NCBI RefSeq assembly: GCF_947497275.1
Contig: NZ_CANMFS010000001.1
Coordinates: forward strand, 248,001-312,000
Reading direction: 5' to 3'
DNA from: an uncultured Sulfitobacter sp.
GTDB taxonomy: Bacteria > Pseudomonadota > Alphaproteobacteria > Rhodobacterales > Rhodobacteraceae
DNA: 64,000 nucleotides
Each line of letters opens with the position of its first letter. Within the stretch, counting starts at the first letter, position 1. Position numbers and translations under genes: made by a program. A model generated the notes under the pieces. It was not told the origin of the DNA and searched no databases. It saw nothing but the letters and a program-made list of their open reading frames with translations. Positions 56,841 through 64,000 of this stretch are shown piece by piece.

Positions 56841-59392
56841 GCGGCTGCGATCCGGCTGAGCATTTCAGTGGTGTCGCGGCTGAGGTCCGGTACCGCGAGA
56901 ATGCGCGTGACCTGTGTCTGGATCATGTTCTGCCGCGTCGTGTCGTAACGTTTCCACGTCTGGAAGGCCGAGCACATGCGCGCAGTCGTCTGCGGATTGA
57001 CAGGATCGAGTTTTATCAGCCAATCGGCGAGCAGGCGGTAGCCGTCGCCCGAGGCGTGGTGAAAGCCTGCGTGGTGCATAACAAGACTCCCGAACACAGC
57101 GCGGAACCGGTTGGGATTTTTCCAGTTGAAATCGGGGTGGCGTGCCAGCGCGTCAGCGGTGGACGCGGCGGCGTCCGGTTTGGCTTCGATCACTTGCAGA
57201 CCGAACCATTTATCCATGACGAGTCGATCGTGAGACCACTGGTTTTCGAATGCAGACAGCAGCGTTGCCCCGTTGCCTGCGCGGATGGCGCAGGCAAGCG
57301 CGCCGAGCTGTTGGGTCATGTTGTCTGCAGCGGCGAATTGCTTTGCCGCCTGTGATCCGCCGTCGCGCCGCGACAGCAACGAGAGCATGGCGCCAGACAG
57401 CGCCCGCGCGCCCGATTGTGCGGCATCCGGCGCATATGGCGCTGCGACCTGATGTGCGGTGTAGAGCGTTTCGAGTGCATCGCCGAAACGCGAGGCCTGC
57501 GCGTCGCGCATGGTTTCGACGGCAGTGTACAGCTTTGCGGGATCCGGCGTCTCGCCCGCTTCGCTGAGAGCGTTTGCCAGCTCGGACTGGCTTGGCAGTC
57601 CGAGCATCAGCGCGCGAAACGCGGGATCGAGGCTTTCGTCCGTGATCACGGCATGTAACCCGTCGAGATAGGCGGTATCGGGGTGCGCATCGCTGCGGAT
57701 CATGGCGAGCAGCGCGCTGCGTGCGAGGCTACGGCCTGCCTCCCAGCGGTTGAAGGGATCGGTGTCGTGCGCGAGCAGATGTGCCCGCCCGGCGTTCGAC
57801 GTGGCCTGTTCAAGCACCACCGGCGCGGAGAATCCGCGCAAGATGGAGGCTGTGGGCCGATTGCCGAGGCTGTGAAACGTGAAACTCTGGGTCGCCTGCG
57901 TCATTTCAAGCACGCGGGTCGGCGCGACCTCGCTACCGTCCGGACCGATCAGGCCGACGGCGATCGGGATCACCTGGGGCTTGGGGTCCGGCGTTGCGGT
58001 GCTGGGCGCGAGGCTTTGGGTAAACGTAAGCGTCAGGGTGCCGTCCTGCCAGTCTTCCGCCACCGCAAGACGCGGCGTCCCGGCCTGCGAATACCACAGC
58101 TTGAACTGCGACAGGTCGCGGCCTGTGGTATCTTCGAAGACTTTCAACCAATCCTCGATTGTCGCGGCATCGCCGTCGTGCCGGTCGAAATAAAGATCTA
58201 GCGCCTGGGCATAGGCCTCGTCGCCCACCAGGGTCTTGAGCATGCCGATGACCTCGGCGCCTTTTTCGTACACGGTGGCGGTGTAGAAGTTGTTGATTTC
58301 CTGAAAGCTTTCAGGGCGGACTGGATGCGCGAGCGGGCCTTGGTCCTCGGCAAACTGGCGCGCGCGCAAGTCGATCACATCCGAGATCCGTTTAACCGGT
58401 GCGGACCGCATGTCAGAGGTGAACTGGCTGTCGCGGAACACGGTCAACCCTTCCTTGAGGCACAGTTGGAACCAGTCGCGGCAGGTGATGCGGTTGCCGG
58501 TCCAGTTGTGAAAGTACTCGTGCGCGATAATCGCCTCGATCCGTTCGAAATTGCTGTCGGTCGAGGTTTCCTGCGATGCGAGCACGGCGGAGGAGTTGAA
58601 AATGTTCAACCCCTTGTTCTCCATCGCGCCCATGTTGAAATCATCGACCGCGACGATGTTGAACAGGTCGAGATCGTATTCGCGGCCATAGACGTCTTCG
58701 TCCCACTTCATCGACGCCTTCAGCGCCTGCATCCCGAAAGCGCATTTGCCCTCGTCGCCTGGGCGGACATAAAGGTTGAGATCGACGTCGCGGCCCGAAC
58801 GGGTGGTGAAACTGTCGGAATGGGCGACGAGATCGCCGGCCACCAATGCAAAGAGATAGGCGGGTTTGGGCCAGGGATCGTGCCATTCGGCGCGGTTTTC
58901 TGCCACACTGATCGGGTTGCCGTTGGACAAAAGAACCGGGTGTGGACCCTCCACCGTGACGGTAAAGACGGCCATGACATCGGGACGGTCGGGATAATAG
59001 GTGATCTTGCGAAAACCCTCGGCCTCGCATTGCGTGCAGTACATGCCGTTCGACATATAGAGACCTTCGAGGGCAGTGTTGCCGGCGGGATCGATCTCGA
59101 CCTCCGTCTCCCACAGAAACGCTTCTCCTGGAACATCGCAAGTCAGGCCTTGGGTGGTCACCGTGGGGGCTACATCCTTGCCGTTGATGCGGGCGCGGAT
59201 CAGCTTGAGGTTTTCACCATGCAAAAAGAAATCCTGCGGCGGCGCGTCACGGTTCGGGGCAAAGGCGATGCGACTGCGCACCCGGGTTCTGTGGGGGTCC
59301 AGATCAAACACCAACGAGACGCTTTCAACCACCCAGCCGAACGGCGTGTAGTCGGAAAGGTAAACTGTCTGGGGCACCGCATCGCGCATCAC
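56837..59392 (-). CDS. pepN: Aminopeptidase N (alanyl aminopeptidase, M1)
   Basis: An 851-residue zinc exopeptidase that removes N-terminal residues from peptides in the cytoplasm. The substrate-binding GAMENKG and the zinc site HEYFHNWTGNRITCRDWFQL (HEYFH, then an E 18 residues after the second His) are complete. SSAVLASQETSTDSNFERIE, the tyrosine in NNFYTATVYEKGAEVIGML, and the long alpha-helical C-terminal part (MLSLLSRRDGGSQAAKQFAA) match the family. It is the first gene of a three-gene coupled unit with two unknown proteins. Confidence 0.96.
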   Translation of the reverse strand: MMRDAVPQTVYLSDYTPFGWVVESVSLVFDLDPHRTRVRSRIAFAPNRDAPPQDFFLHGENLKLIRARINGKDVAPTVTTQGLTCDVPGEAFLWETEVEIDPAGNTALEGLYMSNGMYCTQCEAEGFRKITYYPDRPDVMAVFTVTVEGPHPVLLSNGNPISVAENRAEWHDPWPKPAYLFALVAGDLVAHSDSFTTRSGRDVDLNLYVRPGDEGKCAFGMQALKASMKWDEDVYGREYDLDLFNIVAVDDFNMGAMENKGLNIFNSSAVLASQETSTDSNFERIEAIIAHEYFHNWTGNRITCRDWFQLCLKEGLTVFRDSQFTSDMRSAPVKRISDVIDLRARQFAEDQGPLAHPVRPESFQEINNFYTATVYEKGAEVIGMLKTLVGDEAYAQALDLYFDRHDGDAATIEDWLKVFEDTTGRDLSQFKLWYSQAGTPRLAVAEDWQDGTLTLTFTQSLAPSTATPDPKPQVIPIAVGLIGPDGSEVAPTRVLEMTQATQSFTFHSLGNRPTASILRGFSAPVVLEQATSNAGRAHLLAHDTDPFNRWEAGRSLARSALLAMIRSDAHPDTAYLDGLHAVITDESLDPAFRALMLGLPSQSELANALSEAGETPDPAKLYTAVETMRDAQASRFGDALETLYTAHQVAAPYAPDAAQSGARALSGAMLSLLSRRDGGSQAAKQFAAADNMTQQLGALACAIRAGNGATLLSAFENQWSHDRLVMDKWFGLQVIEAKPDAAASTADALARHPDFNWKNPNRFRAVFGSLVMHHAGFHHASGDGYRLLADWLIKLDPVNPQTTARMCSAFQTWKRYDTTRQNMIQTQVTRILAVPDLSRDTTEMLSRIAAA

Positions 59393-59538
59393 AACATCCT
59401 TGATTATTGTATGGAGTTCCAGTTTTCGGGAACCATTCGTTTCATAGGGAAGTTAGGCTTACAACAGTTTGTCTGCAAGATTGGGCAAGCCCCTTGCGCG
59501 GAGGCATCATTCGCGTGCAATGAAAAGGAGAGTTACAC

Positions 59539-59799
59539 ATGTCCGCACCCGACACGAACGTAAAACGCCAGGAAAAGAGGCACAAGCCATCGCTATTCGG
59601 TGTGAAGGGGTCGCTGCTCGTCGTACTCGTGATCGTGATCTGCTTTGTGTTGTATAATGTATTCAAACCTGAGGAAGCAGGCCAGACCGTTACACAGGAC
59701 ACCGATACAGGCACGGTTGCGACCGATACTTACGCGCCGGGGACCAACAGTTCGGACACCGGAACCGATCCGGCATCGACCGCGCCCGCAGCCGATTGA
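59539..59799 (+). CDS. Small membrane protein with threonine/aspartate-rich tail
   Basis: An 86-residue protein preceded by AAAAGGAGAG. A basic N-terminus (KRQEKRHKP) is followed by one membrane segment (GSLLVVLVIVICFVLYNVF) and a periplasmic tail rich in Thr, Asp and Ser. No family is recognised. A strong terminator follows directly, so it forms a single-gene unit. Confidence 0.7.
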   Translation: MSAPDTNVKRQEKRHKPSLFGVKGSLLVVLVIVICFVLYNVFKPEEAGQTVTQDTDTGTVATDTYAPGTNSSDTGTDPASTAPAAD

Positions 59800-59822
59800 A
59801 ACAAACAGATATCGACCAGTTA

Positions 59823-59849
59823 GGCGCCCTACGGAAGGGCGCCTTTTTT
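59823..59849 (+). terminator. Rho-independent terminator behind the small membrane protein gene
   Basis: GGCGCCCT (59823-59830) pairs with AGGGCGCC (59836-59843) with a 5-base loop, followed by six T. Confidence 0.88.
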
Positions 59850-59877
59850 GTGTCACGCAAGGGGAGAGGGCCAAAGC

Positions 59878-60030
59878 GTGCCGAAGCGGATAGAAAAATC
59901 AGTCCTGCCTTCCAGACCGTGCGTGACATGCGGGCGTCCATTTACGTGGCGAAAGAAATGGGCGACGGTTTGGGAAGACGTGCGTTACTGCTCGGAGAGG
60001 TGCAGAAGAACTCGACCGAAACAACGGTAA
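59878..60030 (+). CDS. DUF2256 zinc-ribbon protein
   Basis: A 50-residue protein from a GTG at 59878 after GGGGAGAGGG. Four cysteines (C15, C18, C38 and C42 in [14 protein letters not shown] and RYCSERCRR) form a zinc ribbon typical of DUF2256. Family members are often next to photolyase or deoxyribodipyrimidine genes; none is visible here. The function is unknown. Confidence 0.85.
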   Translation: MPKRIEKSVLPSRPCVTCGRPFTWRKKWATVWEDVRYCSERCRRTRPKQR

Positions 60031-60161
60031 AACACAGAAATCCGCTGATTGGTAAGGTGGTTTTACCAGTGCGTCTTGCGATACCGCGAACTTGGCTCTA
60101 ACGATACGGAAACACAATTTCCTATCGGAAACTTAGACAGGCCGCGGATTGGGAGCTGAAC

Positions 60162-62387
60162 ATGGACAGAGTGGATCGTAACGGACTTCAGGTGGATCGC
60201 CGGTTGGCGGAGTTTGTCGAGACCGAAGGGTTGGCTGGGTTGGACGTAACCGCCGATGCCTTCTGGAAAGGGCTTTCGGAGCTGATCCACGAGATGGGCC
60301 CCAAGAACCGTGATCTGCTGGCAAAACGCGCGGAATTTCAGCAAAAGATCGACACTTGGCACAGAGAGCGGCAGGGCCAGGAACATGATCCGCAGGCGTA
60401 CCGCACGTTTCTGGTTGAGATCGGGTATCTGGTGGAAGAGGGCGCGCCGTTCGAGATCGATACCCAGAATGTCGATCCTGAGATCGCGCAGACGCCGGGG
60501 CCGCAATTGGTTGTACCGATCACGAACGCCCGCTTTGCGCTGAACGCGGCGAATGCGCGCTGGGGGTCGCTGTATGACGCGTTCTACGGTACCGATGCGC
60601 TGGGGGATCTGCCGAAAAGCGGGGGATATGACGCGGAACGCGGGGATCGCGTGGTGGCGCGCGCCAAGGCGTTTCTGGACGAAGCGGTGCCGTTGATGTC
60701 GGGCGCGCACGAACAGCTTGTCGGATACCGCGTGGTGGACGGTGCGCTGGAAGGGCTGATGCTTAACAGCTCTGATTGGCGGGGCGCTGCACGCACGCAG
60801 TCCGAAGTGCCGTCGACGGGTGAGGCGCCGCCGGTGGTTCACGGGATCGGACTTGCCGATCCCGCGCAATTCGCGGGCTTTGTCGGCGATGCGGATGCGC
60901 CTTCGGTTATTCTATTGAAGAACAACGGGTTGCACATCGAAGTTCATATCGATAGCACCCATGCCATCGGCGCGCATGACCCGGCGCATGTGTCGGATGT
61001 CATCATCGAATCTGCGATCAGCACCATCATGGATTGCGAAGACAGCGTCGCGGCGGTCGACGCCGAGGACAAGATAGTGGCCTACGGAAATTGGCTGGGC
61101 CTGATGAAGGGCGATCTTTGCGAGAGCTTCGAGAAAGATGGCGAGACCGTCACGCGCGAAATGGCGGCGGACCGTCACTATACTGCCCCCCACGGTAGCA
61201 GCACTTTCTCGCTCAAGGGACGCGCGCTGATGCTGGTGCGCAACGTCGGCCACCTGATGACCAACCCCGCGATCCTCGACAGAGAAGGCCATGAGGCCGG
61301 GGAGGGGTTGATGGACGCGATGATCACCACGTTGCTCGCGATGCACGACCTCAACCGCGAGGGCGGCAATTCGGTTACCGGTTCGGTCTACGTGGTCAAA
61401 CCGAAGATGCACGGACCCGAGGAAGTCACCTTTAGTGACGCAATCTTTACCCATGTCGAAAACGTGCTGGGCCTGCCCGAAAATACCGTCAAGCTGGGCA
61501 TCATGGACGAGGAACGACGCACGTCTGTCAACCTGATGGAGTGCATTCGCGCGGCCAAGTCGCGCGTGGCGTTCATCAACACCGGCTTTCTGGACCGGAC
61601 GGGAGACGAAATCCATACCTCCATGGAGGCCGGCCCGATGGTGCCCAAGGGTGAGATGAAGTCCGCGCCGTGGATAGCCGCCTATGAAGACCGCAATGTC
61701 GATATCGGCCTTGCCTGCGGGCTGAAGGGCCGGGCGCAGATCGGCAAGGGAATGTGGGCGATGCCCGACCGGATGGAAGAGATGCTGGAGGTCAAGATCG
61801 CCCACCCCGAAGCGGGAGCGACCTGTGCATGGGTCCCATCGCCGACGGCGGCGACGTTGCACGCGATGCACTATCATCAGGTGGACGTTCTGGCGCGGCA
61901 GGACGAGATTGCGGCAGTTGGGCCGCGTGGCACCCTTGACGACCTGTTGACCCTCCCGCTGTTGCGGGGACGCAATCTGAGCGCGGAGGAAATCACCCGT
62001 GAAATCGAGAACAACGCTCAGGGCATCCTGGGCTACGTGGTGCGTTGGGTCGACCAAGGTGTCGGTTGTTCGAAGGTGCCCGATATCAACGACGTCGGCT
62101 TGATGGAGGATCGCGCGACCTGCCGGATTTCGGCGCAGGCGCTGGCCAACTGGCTGCATCACGGAATGATCAGCGACGCGCAGGTGATGGCTGCGTTGAA
62201 AAAGATGGCGGCGGTCGTGGACAGGCAGAACAAGGATGATCCGGCCTACCGTGCCATGGCACCTGATTTCGACGGGATCGCGTTCAGAGCGGCGTGTGAT
62301 CTGGTAATGAAAGGGGCCGAGCAGCCGTCGGGCTATACAGAACCCGTGCTGCACGCCCGACGGCTGGAACTGAAAGCGGCGAACTGA
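60162..62387 (+). CDS. glcB: Malate synthase G
   Basis: A 741-residue single-chain enzyme that condenses glyoxylate with acetyl-CoA to malate, in the glycolate and glyoxylate pathways. Motifs: [50 protein letters not shown], the catalytic region [20 protein letters not shown] and [40 protein letters not shown], and [20 protein letters not shown]. Length matches type G (about 720-740), not type A. GGGAG precedes the ATG. The GlcG-like gene follows, as in glc operons, but the glcDEF genes are not in the window. Confidence 0.97.
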   Translation: MDRVDRNGLQVDRRLAEFVETEGLAGLDVTADAFWKGLSELIHEMGPKNRDLLAKRAEFQQKIDTWHRERQGQEHDPQAYRTFLVEIGYLVEEGAPFEIDTQNVDPEIAQTPGPQLVVPITNARFALNAANARWGSLYDAFYGTDALGDLPKSGGYDAERGDRVVARAKAFLDEAVPLMSGAHEQLVGYRVVDGALEGLMLNSSDWRGAARTQSEVPSTGEAPPVVHGIGLADPAQFAGFVGDADAPSVILLKNNGLHIEVHIDSTHAIGAHDPAHVSDVIIESAISTIMDCEDSVAAVDAEDKIVAYGNWLGLMKGDLCESFEKDGETVTREMAADRHYTAPHGSSTFSLKGRALMLVRNVGHLMTNPAILDREGHEAGEGLMDAMITTLLAMHDLNREGGNSVTGSVYVVKPKMHGPEEVTFSDAIFTHVENVLGLPENTVKLGIMDEERRTSVNLMECIRAAKSRVAFINTGFLDRTGDEIHTSMEAGPMVPKGEMKSAPWIAAYEDRNVDIGLACGLKGRAQIGKGMWAMPDRMEEMLEVKIAHPEAGATCAWVPSPTAATLHAMHYHQVDVLARQDEIAAVGPRGTLDDLLTLPLLRGRNLSAEEITREIENNAQGILGYVVRWVDQGVGCSKVPDINDVGLMEDRATCRISAQALANWLHHGMISDAQVMAALKKMAAVVDRQNKDDPAYRAMAPDFDGIAFRAACDLVMKGAEQPSGYTEPVLHARRLELKAAN

Positions 62388-62475
62388 GCCCTGATTGCGA
62401 TAGGACGGGACCGAAGGGAGCTGCCCTTCAGACATCCCGGGATATCTGTGGCCAAAAGAAACAGGAAGTTTGGGA

Positions 62476-62901
62476 ATGAATGTATCATTGAGAAAAGCCC
62501 GCACGGTGATCCGCAAGGCGTTGGAGAAGGGCAGCGAGATAGACTTGAAGCCGTTGTCGGTGGTTGTTCTTGATGCGGGAGGGCATGTCATTGCGTTCGA
62601 GCGTCAGGATGGCGCGGCACCGGGGCGTTTCGCGATCGCGCATGGCAAGGCCTACGGTGCCGTCATGCTGGGCATGGCCGGAACCGCACAGATGGCGCGG
62701 GCCGAGGCGCAGGCATATTTCATGATGTCGGTGAACGGTGCCTTCGGGGGACAAGTCATTCCGGTGCCGGGCGGGGTCTTGTTGCGGTCGCCCAAAGGAG
62801 AAGTCATCGGCGCGGTCGGTGTCACGGGCGACACGTCCGATAATGACACGACAGCGGCGATGGCCGGGATTGAAGCGGCGAACCTTATCGGTGAGATCTG
62901 A
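62476..62901 (+). CDS. glcG: GlcG/HbpS family heme-binding-like protein
   Basis: A 141-residue DUF336 protein. The ATG at 62476 after AGGAAG is preferred to a TTG two codons earlier. VVVLDAGGHVIAFERQDGAA, RFAIAHGKAYGAVMLGM, PVPGGVLLRSPKGEVIGAVG and VTGDTSDNDTTAAMAGIEAA are the core. Some relatives bind heme or act as redox sensors; in E. coli the glc operon member has no proven role. It is 88 bases behind malate synthase G. Confidence 0.88.
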   Translation: MNVSLRKARTVIRKALEKGSEIDLKPLSVVVLDAGGHVIAFERQDGAAPGRFAIAHGKAYGAVMLGMAGTAQMARAEAQAYFMMSVNGAFGGQVIPVPGGVLLRSPKGEVIGAVGVTGDTSDNDTTAAMAGIEAANLIGEI

Positions 62902-63032
62902 GGTGAGATTATGTGAATGCCGCATTATTAAGCGGCGCCAATCGCACGGGGCGCGGGCCTCTCTGCGTGCTTGAGCCTTTCGATCACCTTCGCTAGGGTT
63001 CCTCAAACGGTAAGCACCAGAAGGAAACGAGC

Positions 63033-63812
63033 ATGACGCGCCCTGTCGTCGGTATCATGAGCAACAGCCACCTGATCAACGATCAGTACGAGGTCCACGG
63101 AGGCGGGCTGATGAATACGCGTGCGATCGCCGAGGTTTCGGGATGTGTGCCGCTCTTGGTGCCGAGCGATCCGACGGTTGTTTCCGTGACGGATCTGATG
63201 GAAAGCTGTGACGCCTTCCTGCTCACCGGGGGGCGTCCCAATGTGCACCCCGAAGAGTATGGCGAGGACGAGACCGAGGCCCACGGTACTTTTGACCGGG
63301 GGCGGGACGCGCTGGCGCTGAATCTGGTGCGGGCCTGTGTCGCCACGGGACAGCCGGTTTTGGGAATATGCCGAGGCTTTCAGGAGATCAACGTTGCGAT
63401 GGGTGGATCCCTGTACCCGGAGATCCGCGACCTTCCTGGGCGGATGAACCACCGGATGCCGCCGGACGGTACGATCGCCGAAAAATTCGAACTGCGCCAC
63501 GATGTGCGGTTTACCCCGGGCGGGGTCTTTCACCGCGTCATGGGGGCCGAGGTGGTCCGGACCAATACCTTGCACGGGCAGGGGATCAAGACGCCCGGCA
63601 CGCGGATCGTAGTGGATGGCCACGCCGAAGACGGCACGCCCGAAGCGATCTACGTCGATGGTGCGCCGGGGTTCACGCTTGCCGTTCAGTGGCATCCTGA
63701 ATACGAGGCGGCGAAAGACCCTGTTTCGCGCCCTCTGTTCGAAGCTTTCGGCGCGGCGGCCCGCGCCTGGGCATCCGGGGAGCGAACGGCAGCATTGCAG
63801 CAGGCGGGCTGA
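63033..63812 (+). CDS. puuD: Gamma-glutamyl-gamma-aminobutyrate hydrolase-type amidotransferase
   Basis: A 259-residue class I glutamine amidotransferase-like hydrolase (peptidase C26). The catalytic triad is visible: C113 in VLGICRGFQEINVAMGG, H221 and E223 in LAVQWHPEYEA. In the putrescine pathway PuuD cleaves gamma-glutamyl-GABA to GABA and glutamate; related enzymes act on other gamma-glutamyl amides. AGAAGGA supports the start. No other puu gene is in view, so the substrate is inferred from family only. Confidence 0.87.
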   Translation: MTRPVVGIMSNSHLINDQYEVHGGGLMNTRAIAEVSGCVPLLVPSDPTVVSVTDLMESCDAFLLTGGRPNVHPEEYGEDETEAHGTFDRGRDALALNLVRACVATGQPVLGICRGFQEINVAMGGSLYPEIRDLPGRMNHRMPPDGTIAEKFELRHDVRFTPGGVFHRVMGAEVVRTNTLHGQGIKTPGTRIVVDGHAEDGTPEAIYVDGAPGFTLAVQWHPEYEAAKDPVSRPLFEAFGAAARAWASGERTAALQQAG

Positions 63813-63867
63813 CGGGCGCGATGCCGACGGGCGACTGTCCTTGCGCGGCAGCCGCCCGAACCAGCGG

Positions 63868-64000
63868 TCACATTTGGCCGCCGGCAATCTCGATGCTCTG
63901 GCCGTTGATGCTGTCGGAGCCGGGGCCGACCAGCCACGCGGCGGCGGCGGCGACTTCGTCGACGGTGATCAGCCGCTTGTGACGATTGGCCTTGACCATC
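63868..64000 (-). CDS. Short-chain dehydrogenase/reductase, 3' end (cut by window edge)
   Basis: The reverse strand ends with KANRHKRLITVDEVAAAAAW, LVGPGSDSINGQSIEIAGGQ and a stop at 63868. The pattern (E-V-A-x-x-x-x-W-L ... S-I-N-G-Q-S-I-E-I-x-G-G) is the C-terminal helix and last strand of SDR enzymes, close to 3-hydroxybutyrate and similar dehydrogenases. Only 43 residues are inside the window. It converges with the puuD-like gene. Confidence 0.75.
   Translation of the reverse strand, partial: MVKANRHKRLITVDEVAAAAAWLVGPGSDSINGQSIEIAGGQM

Noticed and set aside
1-64000. Search for tRNA, rRNA, CRISPR arrays, prophage and defence genes.
   Set aside because: No tRNA-like T-arm/CCA patterns, no spaced direct repeats and no phage or restriction/CRISPR proteins were recognised by eye; a tRNAscan or CRISPR finder run would settle it.

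Overview
The window looks like a chromosomal stretch of a marine Roseobacter-type alphaproteobacterium (Rhodobacterales). The evidence is a GC-rich sequence, an alphaproteobacterial FtsZ with a very long linker, DUF2484 proteins inside the division cluster, CobS/CobT cobaltochelatase genes, a Hint-domain protein, a glc-type malate synthase G and a DUF1127 gene followed by anti-Shine-Dalgarno hairpins. The species cannot be named from the sequence alone.

Layout. 1-7.3 kb: the 5' part of an FMN-dependent lactate dehydrogenase gene (cut by the window edge), a decayed PAS fragment, uvrD/pcrA, another decayed fragment, a DUF1127 gene with a downstream sRNA-like region, a second sRNA-like locus, mrp and a membrane protein. 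7.3-11.5 kb: about 4 kb with no intact gene, holding remnants of an IS110-type and an IS3-type transposase. 11.6-36.4 kb: the division and cell-wall (dcw) cluster mraZ-rsmH-ftsL-ftsI-murE-murF-mraY-[glsA]-murD-[flavoprotein, peroxiredoxin, sulfotransferase-like]-ftsW-murG-murC-[four small membrane proteins]-murB-ddl-ftsQ-ftsA-ftsZ-lpxC. Many junctions are 4-base ATGA or GTGA overlaps, which points to translational coupling. Bracketed genes are insertions into the classical order.

36.5-47.7 kb: bamD, recN, a ClC channel, a DUF427 gene, an aminopeptidase P, cobT, cobS, a J-domain protein, bolA and a DUF4177 gene. 47.8-56.2 kb: a thioesterase, a YafY-like WYL regulator divergent from a small unknown gene, gatB, a Hint-domain protein, creatinase, an unknown 458-residue protein and a lytic transglycosylase. 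56.2-64 kb: a coupled pepN-small protein-membrane protein unit, two small proteins, malate synthase G with a GlcG-like protein, a PuuD-type amidotransferase and the 3' end of a short-chain dehydrogenase.

Functionally, the centre makes peptidoglycan precursors (MurB-F, Ddl, MraY, MurG), builds the divisome (FtsA, L, I, Q, W, Z) and commits lipid A synthesis (LpxC), followed by BamD of the outer-membrane assembly machine. The most unusual signal is at 4.5-5.3 kb: two neighbouring minus-strand RNA loci that together show five stem-loops with a CCTCCC core in the loop, one behind a DUF1127 gene and one free-standing, with a shared 8-base upstream motif. This matches the general design of the CcsR/cuckoo sRNA family known from Rhodobacter; the free-standing triple-hairpin copy and the shared motif are the parts most worth testing.
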